In this document: positions 36,239 to 43,590 of the stretch, in pieces
Layout: each line of letters opens with the position of its first letter
Position numbering within the stretch: position 1 is the first letter of the stretch
DNA from: Methylobacter psychrophilus
GTDB lineage: Bacteria > Pseudomonadota > Gammaproteobacteria > Methylococcales > Methylomonadaceae
Assembly (NCBI RefSeq): GCF_025583945.1
Contig: NZ_JAOEGU010000026.1
Location: 1 to 56,877 of the forward strand
DNA: 56,877 nucleotides
Direction: 5' to 3'
Notes under the pieces: generated by a model
Seen by the model: the letters and a program-made list of their open reading frames with translations, nothing else
Databases searched by the model: none
Told to the model about the DNA's origin: nothing
Program-made: the position numbers and the translations under genes

Positions 36239-38755
36239 ATGCAACATCCTTATTTCCCCCGTACTTTACCCGCCGAGCTGAAAATATTAGTGGAATTTGC
36301 ACTGGATTTACGCTGGACATGGAGTCATGCCGGTGATGCGCTCTGGCAAACTATCGATCCAAAAATTTGGCAACGAACCCAGAATCCCTGGTTGTTATTA
36401 CAAAAGGTCAGTAAAGAGCGTCTTGAAGCACTGGTTAATGACTCAACCTTTCTTGTTAAACTGAAGGAATTAAAGCAGGAACGGGCGCAATATTATAGTC
36501 AAGAGGGCTGGTTTCAATGTGAATATGCCGATTGTCAGATCGGTACCGTTGCTTATTTCAGTATGGAATATGGACTCGGTGAAGCGTTACCCATATATGC
36601 GGGCGGTTTAGGTATATTGGCCGGCGATTTGTTAAAATCGGCCAGCGACTTAAACCTCCCGTTGGTTGGCATCGGCTTATTGTATCAACAGGGCTATTTC
36701 CGGCAAATGTTGGATGCCCAAGGCGCTCAGCAGGCTTTCTACCCCTATAATGAACCGGCCAGCTTGCCAATTCGGCCGGCATTGGACAAGCAGGGCAACC
36801 GCTTGACTATTGTTCTCGAATTACCCGCCCGTGATCTGTTTCTGCGCGTTTGGGAGGTTCAGGTAGGAAGAATTTCCTTATATTTACTGGATAGCAATGA
36901 CCTGATGAACAGTCCGGTTGACCAAGCTATTACCGCAGAATTATACGGCGGTGGTCATGAAATGCGTTTACTACAGGAAATTGTTTTAGGTATTGGCGGT
37001 TGGCGCTTGCTTGAAGCACTGGGAATAAAACCGGAAATTTGTCACCTAAACGAAGGCCATGCGGCGTTTGTTGCTTTGGCACGTATTGGCGCCTTTCAGA
37101 GGAGCCATCAGGTTACTTTTGAAGAAGCCCTGTGGGCAACACGAGCCGGTAATATATTTACGACACATACGCCGGTTAGTGCCGGTTTTGATCGTTTCAG
37201 CCCGCAATTGCTGTATCAATATTTAAGCGGGATTGTACAAACATTGGCAATCCCTTTTAATCAATTTTTGGCGCTGGGGCAAACCACAGCTGAAAATCCC
37301 GATGAATTATTTACCATGACCTATTTTGCCTTGCGTACCTGTGCCGCAGCTAATGGCGTTAGTCGTTTACATGGTCAAGTCAGTCAACAATTATTTCATC
37401 AACTTTACCCGCATTGGCTTATAGAAGAAATTCCGGTTGGTTATGTGACCAATGGTGTTCATGTGCCGACCTGGGATTCCAGCTTTACCGATGCCTTGTG
37501 GACCAATGTCTGCGGCAAGGAGCGCTGGACAGGTAAAATCGATGCTCTATGCATGAAAATAGAAGCGATTCAGGACGAAACAATCTGGACGTTTCGTACT
37601 GAAAGCCGCACTAAACTGGTTCGTTATATCCGACAACGTATCAGCGAGCAATGGGGCTTACGACGGGCGCCCGATAATGAACAGGCGTTGGTACAAAGCA
37701 TTTTTGATCCCAACATACTAACATTGGGTTTCGCACGCCGTTTTGCAGAATATAAACGGCCCAATTTGCTGCTCCATGACCCTGATCGTTTACTACGTTT
37801 ATTGACTAACGCCCGTTATCCCATACAGTTGGTCATCGCCGGGAAAGCACATCCTGCTGACAGGCAAGGGCAGCGGTTGATACAGGAAATGACTGATTTT
37901 GTGCGCAGGCCTGATGTTCGTAAGCATATGGTATTTATGGCTGATTACGATATGGCCATGGCCGAACAGTTCGTACAAGGTGTCGATGTCTGGATTAACA
38001 CGCCACGAAGACCTTGGGAAGCCTGTGGAACCAGTGGCATGAAACTGTTGGCTAATGGCGGCCTTAATCTGTCCGAACTGGATGGTTGGTGGGCCGAAGC
38101 TTATACGCCGGAAGTAGGTTGGGCGTTAGGTGACGGACAAACGCATACTGAACCGGAATGGGATGCCGTCGAAGCCAATGCGCTTTATAGTTTACTGGAA
38201 GAACAGATTATTCCGGAATTTTACCAGCGTGACGAACGTGGTATTCCCGAAAAATGGGTGGCTCGTATTCGTGCCAGCATGTCAACTTTGGCTCCAGAAT
38301 TTAGCAGCAACCGAATGTTGCGTGATTATGTGGAAAACTATTATGCTCCCGCAACTGCCCGGTATCGGCAACGTATCAATAACGATGCCGCAATAGCCAA
38401 GGAATTGGCTTTGTGGCAAAAGCAGTTAGCTCAACACTGGCCGACTATTTATATGCAAAATTTGCAGATTGAACCCACCGAATCAAGTTATCGGTTAACC
38501 GTACATGCTTATCTGGATGACTTATCCGCCGAATTTGTCAGGCTGGAAATTTATGCCAATGCCAATGGTGATAACAAACTTTTTTGCCGTATTATGGAGC
38601 GAAAAGCCGCATTGACAGGCTCTGTTAATGGTTATGTTTACGAACTAACTGTCCCTGCAGATCGTCCGGCAGACCACTATACGCCAAGAATTGTCGCTAA
38701 TCATTGCCATGCCAATATTCCCGCTGAAGAAGCGCATATTAAATGGTATTGTTAA
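36239..38755 (+). CDS. glgP: Alpha-glucan phosphorylase
   Basis: A PLP-dependent enzyme releasing glucose-1-phosphate from glycogen or maltodextrin. At 838 residues it belongs to the short bacterial/archaeal alpha-glucan phosphorylase type: an N-terminal DUF3417 domain (ELKILVEFALDLRWTWSHAG) and the phosphorylase core with YFSMEYGLGEALPIYAGGLG, HLNEGHAAFV and the PLP-site block EACGTSGMKLLANGGLNLSE. ATG at 36239, with AGGTGG about 6 bp upstream, is preferred to the TTG at 36233. It precedes the stressosome operon by 216 bp but looks separately transcribed. Confidence 0.93.
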   Translation: MQHPYFPRTLPAELKILVEFALDLRWTWSHAGDALWQTIDPKIWQRTQNPWLLLQKVSKERLEALVNDSTFLVKLKELKQERAQYYSQEGWFQCEYADCQIGTVAYFSMEYGLGEALPIYAGGLGILAGDLLKSASDLNLPLVGIGLLYQQGYFRQMLDAQGAQQAFYPYNEPASLPIRPALDKQGNRLTIVLELPARDLFLRVWEVQVGRISLYLLDSNDLMNSPVDQAITAELYGGGHEMRLLQEIVLGIGGWRLLEALGIKPEICHLNEGHAAFVALARIGAFQRSHQVTFEEALWATRAGNIFTTHTPVSAGFDRFSPQLLYQYLSGIVQTLAIPFNQFLALGQTTAENPDELFTMTYFALRTCAAANGVSRLHGQVSQQLFHQLYPHWLIEEIPVGYVTNGVHVPTWDSSFTDALWTNVCGKERWTGKIDALCMKIEAIQDETIWTFRTESRTKLVRYIRQRISEQWGLRRAPDNEQALVQSIFDPNILTLGFARRFAEYKRPNLLLHDPDRLLRLLTNARYPIQLVIAGKAHPADRQGQRLIQEMTDFVRRPDVRKHMVFMADYDMAMAEQFVQGVDVWINTPRRPWEACGTSGMKLLANGGLNLSELDGWWAEAYTPEVGWALGDGQTHTEPEWDAVEANALYSLLEEQIIPEFYQRDERGIPEKWVARIRASMSTLAPEFSSNRMLRDYVENYYAPATARYRQRINNDAAIAKELALWQKQLAQHWPTIYMQNLQIEPTESSYRLTVHAYLDDLSAEFVRLEIYANANGDNKLFCRIMERKAALTGSVNGYVYELTVPADRPADHYTPRIVANHCHANIPAEEAHIKWYC

Positions 38756-38971
38756 AGAATATTTGGGACGGCGAGAACGTAAATTCAAGACGGATTGCTT
38801 AGGTGTTTGTACGTATTTATTTTCATGTTTTATTGTGCTTTAATGCAAAAAATAATTTCGGTCATGTTTTATTAAGCGCATAAGAAGAAAATAGATCATT
38901 AGCTTACAACGCACAATTAATATAAATATCAGACCTCAGCATCTCAAACCAACAACACTGGAGATGAAACA

Positions 38972-39829
38972 ATGACTACCAATAAACAAGGCACCATTGA
39001 AAAAATTTTTGTTCATCAAAAAGAAATTATTGATGAGTGGTTGCATGAGCAGTTTGCCGCACTCTCGGCACGCCAGGATTTAATTTCCGAACTGGATTTA
39101 CGTCGGCAATCAACCGAATTCCTGGCACTTTTTACCCCCGCCTGCTCCACCGATAACCTTACTGATATTACCCAGTCGGAGTGGAAGCCGGTTCTGGATT
39201 TTCTGGGTAGCGTTTCGCGTAGTCGTGCTATCCAGGGCTTTTCGCCCTCGGAAACCGCCACCTTTGTCTTTTCGCTTAAGCAACCGCTGTTTGCCCGTCT
39301 TCGTCAGGAGGTGGGTGCTGATGCCGTGTTGCTGGCTAATGAGTTATGGAACACGACGGTTCTGATTGATAAGTTGGGGCTTTATACCACCGAGGTATAC
39401 CAAAAGAGTCGTGAAGAGATTATAAAGCATCAGCAGGCAGAAATGCTTGAGTTGTCCACGCCAGTGGTAAAGCTTTGGGAGGGTATTCTTGCAGTGCCGC
39501 TAATCGGCACACTTGATAGTGTCCGTACCCAGGTAGTGATGGAAAATTTGTTACAAAGTATTGTCGATACCGGTAGCAGTTTTGCCATTGTCGATATTAC
39601 CGGTGTTCCTACGGTCGATACGATGGTTGCCCAGCATTTGCTTAAGACGGTTTCTGCTGCGAAGTTGATGGGTGCCAATTGCATTATTAGCGGTATTCGT
39701 CCGCAGATTGCCGAGTCAATGGTGCATCTTGGTTTGGAGTTTAGTGATGTGGTCACCAAAGCGACACTGGCCGATGCTTTGGTCTATGCGCTTCGGCAAA
39801 TGGGCTTTGTTATTAACAAACCGGCGTAG
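38972..39829 (+). CDS. rsbR: Stressosome sensor RsbR-type protein (RsbRD N-domain plus STAS)
   Basis: A 285-residue stressosome scaffold/sensor. Residues about 12-150 form an all-helical N-terminal domain of the RsbRD co-antagonist type (FSPSETATFVFSLKQPLFAR), not the haem-globin type. Residues 160-280 form a STAS domain with both phosphorylatable Thr residues of B. subtilis RsbR in place: Thr180 in PLIGTLDSVR and Thr217 in VPTVDTMVAQHL. GGAGATG precedes ATG. First gene of a seven-gene operon; rsbS follows after 24 bp. Confidence 0.9.
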   Translation: MTTNKQGTIEKIFVHQKEIIDEWLHEQFAALSARQDLISELDLRRQSTEFLALFTPACSTDNLTDITQSEWKPVLDFLGSVSRSRAIQGFSPSETATFVFSLKQPLFARLRQEVGADAVLLANELWNTTVLIDKLGLYTTEVYQKSREEIIKHQQAEMLELSTPVVKLWEGILAVPLIGTLDSVRTQVVMENLLQSIVDTGSSFAIVDITGVPTVDTMVAQHLLKTVSAAKLMGANCIISGIRPQIAESMVHLGLEFSDVVTKATLADALVYALRQMGFVINKPA

Positions 39830-39853
39830 CGGAACAGAACTCGGGAAGTTACC

Positions 39854-40252
39854 ATGGATCATATACCTATTATTAAAGTCGGCGAGTTTCTGCTGGTGAG
39901 TATTCAGGTCGATATGCATGATCGACTGGCGATGAGATTGCAGGATGATCTTACCACCCAATTAATTAAAACTCGTGCTCAAGGCGTGCTTATTGATATC
40001 TCTTCGCTTGATATTGTCGATTCGTTTATTGGTCGGATGATTGGCAATATAGCATCGATGATGAGCATATTAGGAGCTGAAACCGTTGTCGTTGGTATGC
40101 GTCCGGCGGTGGCTATTACCATTGTCGAGCTTGGATTATCGTTGAGTAATGTTCGTACTGCCTTAAATGTAGACAAAGGCATAGGTTTACTCCGAGTCCT
40201 GGTTAATTCAATCGGGAACGAAGGTAGCCGTCATGACAATTATCAAAAGTGA
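39854..40252 (+). CDS. rsbS: Stressosome antagonist RsbS
   Basis: A 132-residue single STAS domain protein that holds RsbT in the stressosome until phosphorylated. The phosphorylation-site Ser57 lies in IDISSLDIVDSFIGRMI, identical in layout to RsbS, and the RPAVAITIVELGL and LNVDKGIGLL segments are also RsbS-like. It overlaps rsbT by 20 bp. Confidence 0.93.
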   Translation: MDHIPIIKVGEFLLVSIQVDMHDRLAMRLQDDLTTQLIKTRAQGVLIDISSLDIVDSFIGRMIGNIASMMSILGAETVVVGMRPAVAITIVELGLSLSNVRTALNVDKGIGLLRVLVNSIGNEGSRHDNYQK

Positions 40253-40643
40253 AGTTTTGCCATTATTTACTGATGATGACTTGGTAAAAGTGCGGCAAGC
40301 CGTGCGTGCCTGGATGATTGAACAGGAATTCAGCCTGGTAACACAGACTAAAATGGTGACAGCTTCCAGTGAGTTGGGTCGTAACATGGTGGTCTATGGT
40401 GGTGGTGGTTGTGCGCGGTTGGAATGTCTGAATGATTTTGATCGCCGTGGTATTCGGGTGATATTTGAGGATCAAGGGCCGGGTATAGCCGATATCAGTC
40501 AAGCTTTGACGGATGGGTTTACCACAGGTGATGGCTTGGGCTTGGGTTTAGGCCTGGGTGGCGCCAAGCGGCTGGTGAATGATTTCGAGATCTGGTCGGA
40601 GCCAGGCCATGGTACGCGCGTAACCATTACCATGTGGAAATAA
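40233..40643 (+). CDS. rsbT: Serine/threonine kinase RsbT
   Basis: A 136-residue GHKL-fold switch kinase that phosphorylates RsbS and RsbR and, when released, activates a downstream partner. The N box is SSELGRNMVVYGGGG, the G1 box FEDQGPGIAD, and the G2 region a glycine-rich GLGLGLGLGGAKRL followed by GHGTRVTI. The glycine run GDGLGLGLGLGG is unusually repetitive. One base separates its stop from the next gene. Confidence 0.93.
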   Translation: MTIIKSEVLPLFTDDDLVKVRQAVRAWMIEQEFSLVTQTKMVTASSELGRNMVVYGGGGCARLECLNDFDRRGIRVIFEDQGPGIADISQALTDGFTTGDGLGLGLGLGGAKRLVNDFEIWSEPGHGTRVTITMWK

Positions 40644-40644
40644 A

Positions 40645-41685
40645 GTGAAGATATTTCCTCAACACTTGAATGTGCAAGACCCCAGCGATTCGGGTGCCGC
40701 ACGGCGGTTGGTAATCTCGCTTTGCCATGAACTGGACTTTAATGAGATACGCATTGGTGAAGCCGCATTGTTGGTCACTGAGTTGGCGACTAATTTGCTT
40801 AAACATACCGCTGGCGCTGGCGGTGATCTTATTTTTTGTCCATTGGCAGAGAATGGTAATATCGGCATTGATATTCTCTCGCTTGATCAGGGGCCGGGTA
40901 TTACCAATATTAGTGAAAGTTTGCGTGATGGTCATTCTACGGCCGGCAGTTTTGGTGCCGGTTTGGGTGCCATTCGTCGGTTATCCTCGGTGTTCGACAT
41001 TTTCTCGGTTCCCGGTCAAGGTACCGTTGTGTTGAGTCGGCTCTGGAAAGACTTGCCGAATAAAGCTTCATTGCCATCTGTGTCCTTGTTGGCTGTTGGT
41101 ACCGTGTGTCTGCCCGTTTTCGGTGAACAAGCTTGTGGTGATGCATGGGCGATGAAAGCCGGTTGCGACAGGGTTTTGTTCATGCTCGCGGATGGTTTGG
41201 GGCATGGCCCGGATGCCGCGACTGCCGCTAATCTGGCGGTGGCTATTTTTGAAAAATATGCCCCGCGTAGCCCTGAGGCTTTACTGTCCTTGATTCACAC
41301 AGGATTGCACAGTACCCGGGGGGCTGCCGTGTCGGTAGTCGAGGTAGATATTAACGAGCAGATTGTTCGCTATGCAGGCGTCGGTAATCTCTCAGGGCTA
41401 ATTATTTCCGGTGGAGCTTCCCGGCAGATGGTTTCCAATAATGGCACTGCCGGTCTTGAAGCAAGAACTATCCATGTTTTTACCTATCCTTGGCCTAAGG
41501 ATGCCTTGCTTGTCCTGCATTCTGACGGTATTGCGACCCATTGGTCGCTGGCAGATTATCCGGGGTTGGCAATGAAACACCCAACCCTTATTGCCGGGGT
41601 ATTGTTTCGTGATCATCAGCGCCTGCATGATGACAGTGTCATCGTGGTTGCCAATGCAGGCGGCGCACGCAGGGTGTTAACATGA
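40645..41685 (+). CDS. ATPase-like plus PP2C-type phosphatase (RsbX-like) fusion
   Basis: A 346-residue protein. Residues about 1-135 are a second RsbT/W-like ATP-binding domain (ALLVTELATNLLKHT, LDQGPGI, FGAGLGAIRRL). Residues about 150-340 are an SpoIIE/RsbX-type PP2C phosphatase with metal-binding Asp in MLADGLGHGPDAATA and in LVLHSDGIATHW. It probably removes the phosphates placed by RsbT and so resets the stressosome. In Bacillus the phosphatase RsbX is a separate protein, so the fused ATPase domain is a distinctive feature of this Gram-negative type. GTG start. It overlaps the kinase gene by 4 bp (ATGA). Confidence 0.88.
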   Translation: MKIFPQHLNVQDPSDSGAARRLVISLCHELDFNEIRIGEAALLVTELATNLLKHTAGAGGDLIFCPLAENGNIGIDILSLDQGPGITNISESLRDGHSTAGSFGAGLGAIRRLSSVFDIFSVPGQGTVVLSRLWKDLPNKASLPSVSLLAVGTVCLPVFGEQACGDAWAMKAGCDRVLFMLADGLGHGPDAATAANLAVAIFEKYAPRSPEALLSLIHTGLHSTRGAAVSVVEVDINEQIVRYAGVGNLSGLIISGGASRQMVSNNGTAGLEARTIHVFTYPWPKDALLVLHSDGIATHWSLADYPGLAMKHPTLIAGVLFRDHQRLHDDSVIVVANAGGARRVLT

Positions 41686-43139
41686 GTACTGACATTGCCC
41701 GTGTCGATATTAACTTTGATCAGGATGTCGTTGCAACACGTCAGCAGGCAAGGCTTATTGCCGAAATGCTGGGTTTTGATCGCCAGGATCAGGCGCGTAT
41801 CGCTACTGCTGTCTCGGAAATTGCCAGTAATACTCTCCAATATGGACAGGGTGGTGTAGCCACGTTTTTTATTGAAGGTGTTGAATCTTCAGAATATTTT
41901 ACCATTAGTATTTGTGATCATGGTCCCGGTATTGAAGATCTTGACGCTATTCTGGAAGGTCGTTATATGTCAAGTACCGGTATGGGACAAGGTATTGTCG
42001 CCAGCAAACGACTGTTACCGGACCATTTTCACATTGACAGCAAGCTTGGTCAGGGGACTACGGTTACGCTCGGAAAATGGCTTCCTGTTACTGCTTCACC
42101 GGCTACGTTGGAAGGTATCAAAAAAGCTCTGGCTGAGCTGCGAGCCGAATCGCCATTGGAAGCCATTCGCAGCCAAAATCATGAATTGTTGGCCGCTCTC
42201 GAATTGATTCGTCAACGTGATGAAGAGCTGAGGCGCGTCAATCAAGAATTGATTGAAACCAACATTGGTATTGTTGCCTTGTATAACGAGTTGGATGACA
42301 AAACCCAACGACTGCAAAAAACCGAGCAAATGCTTTTGAAGCATAATGAAGAGCTGAAAGGCTTTGCTTACACGGTCGCGCACGATCTTAAAGCCCCTTT
42401 GCGGGGTATCACAGGTTACGCTCAAGAGTTGGCAATCAAGCACAAAACAGGGCTGAGCGAACGCGCCTTGTTCTGCCTAAGCCAGATTATCTCTGCCAAT
42501 CGTAATCTGGATAATTTAATTGAAGACCTGCTCAATTTTGTGCGCATGGATACTGAAGCCGCCCCGTTGTTTGTTGAAGTTGATTTGGGTAGTTTGATCA
42601 AGGAGTTATTAAAAGACCGTAACTTGATTATTACCGAACTGCATGTAGAAGTGACAGTAGATATTCCGTTGATAACACTGCACACGTGGGAATGTGGCTT
42701 GGCACAGGTGCTTGCCAACCTGATCGATAATGCCATAAAATTCAGTGGTAAGGCCGATCCTCCTCGCATCAGTATTCGGGCAGAGGATATAAAGGCGTGT
42801 TATCGGATTATTGTCAGTGATAACGGTGTCGGCTTTGATATGAAATATAGCGAACGCATTTATGGTTTGTTTAACCGACTGGTACGCACTGAGGAATTTG
42901 AAGGTACTGGTGCCGGTCTGGCTATTGTTAAAAAAATACTCGATAAATTAGGTGGCAGCATTCGGGCAGAAGCACAACCTGGACTAGGAGCGACCTTTTA
43001 TGTCGAGTTACCGAAATCCGAAATCCGAAATCCGAAATCCGAAATCCGAAATCCGAAATCCGAAATCCGAAATCCGAAATCCGAAATCCGAAACAAGGTC
43101 CTGCGTAATGACTTTTCAACCAAAGAGTGGTTTTGTTGA
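41682..43139 (+). CDS. Soluble histidine kinase with N-terminal RsbT-like ATPase domain
   Basis: A 485-residue cytoplasmic protein without membrane segments. Residues 1-135 are an RsbT-like ATP-binding module (AVSEIASNTLQYGQGG, CDHGPGIED, GTTVTLGKW). Residues about 160-225 form a coiled coil. The HisKA domain has the phospho-acceptor His234 in VAHDLKAPLRG, and the HATPase follows (NLIDNAIKFSG, DNGVGFD, GTGAGLAIVKKI). The protein proper ends at about residue 443, after which an (CCGAAAT)n repeat encodes a PKSEIRN tail and a short unrelated end. The response-regulator start lies inside its last 32 bp. Likely transfers phosphate to the next two gene products. Confidence 0.9.
   Translation: MSTDIARVDINFDQDVVATRQQARLIAEMLGFDRQDQARIATAVSEIASNTLQYGQGGVATFFIEGVESSEYFTISICDHGPGIEDLDAILEGRYMSSTGMGQGIVASKRLLPDHFHIDSKLGQGTTVTLGKWLPVTASPATLEGIKKALAELRAESPLEAIRSQNHELLAALELIRQRDEELRRVNQELIETNIGIVALYNELDDKTQRLQKTEQMLLKHNEELKGFAYTVAHDLKAPLRGITGYAQELAIKHKTGLSERALFCLSQIISANRNLDNLIEDLLNFVRMDTEAAPLFVEVDLGSLIKELLKDRNLIITELHVEVTVDIPLITLHTWECGLAQVLANLIDNAIKFSGKADPPRISIRAEDIKACYRIIVSDNGVGFDMKYSERIYGLFNRLVRTEEFEGTGAGLAIVKKILDKLGGSIRAEAQPGLGATFYVELPKSEIRNPKSEIRNPKSEIRNPKSEIRNKVLRNDFSTKEWFC
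43011..43094 (+). repeat. Heptanucleotide tandem repeat (CCGAAAT)11 plus one variant unit
   Basis: Eleven exact CCGAAAT units (43011-43087) and a twelfth unit CCGAAAC. Because seven is not a multiple of three, each gain or loss changes frame, yet every frame through the repeat reads the same heptapeptide PKSEIRN. It sits at the 3' end of the kinase gene, 14 bp before the regulator start. See findings for the frame outcomes. Confidence 0.95.
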
Positions 43140-43590
43140 TACTCTGGTTAGTCCGATTTTACTATTGGAAGATAACCCGATGGACATTGATTTTGCCCTT
43201 CAGGCGTTTACGGAAAATCAGCTTAATAATCCGATAGTAATTTGTCGTGATGGTGAAGAAGCATTAACGTTTATTAAGGCACACACGGCTCCTGATGATT
43301 TACAACTACCGGCTCTGGTACTGCTGGATCTGCACTTGCCCAAGATAGACGGTTTTGAGGTCTTGCGCCAGATTCGACAAGATGTAATCTGGAAACAAAT
43401 ACCTGTTGTCGTACTGACTGTCTCACACGAGATCACAGATATTTCCAGGGCTTATCAGTTGGGTGCCAATTCCTACATTATAAAGCCGTTAAACTTCGCG
43501 GACTTTACCGAAATGATGCAGTACATCAAGGCCTACTGGCTACAGGTAAATCAACCACCTTTTCCGAAATCGGCCAGGAATCGACCATGA
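43108..43590 (+). CDS. Response regulator, single REC domain
   Basis: A 160-residue receiver-only protein of the Rcp1-like type that usually pairs with phytochrome-type or soluble histidine kinases. The acidic pocket is LLEDNPMD, the phospho-acceptor Asp lies in VLLDLHLPKIDG, and the conserved Thr/Ser and Lys are in VVLTVS and YIIKPLNF. The ATG at 43108 lies within the kinase gene; an upstream open frame continues through the heptanucleotide repeat without a stop. It overlaps the next gene by 4 bp (ATGA). Confidence 0.92.
   Translation: MTFQPKSGFVDTLVSPILLLEDNPMDIDFALQAFTENQLNNPIVICRDGEEALTFIKAHTAPDDLQLPALVLLDLHLPKIDGFEVLRQIRQDVIWKQIPVVVLTVSHEITDISRAYQLGANSYIIKPLNFADFTEMMQYIKAYWLQVNQPPFPKSARNRP

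Noticed and set aside
42928-43119. Minus-strand frame rich in GFRISDF repeats
   Set aside because: It is the reverse translation of the heptanucleotide repeat, not a gene.
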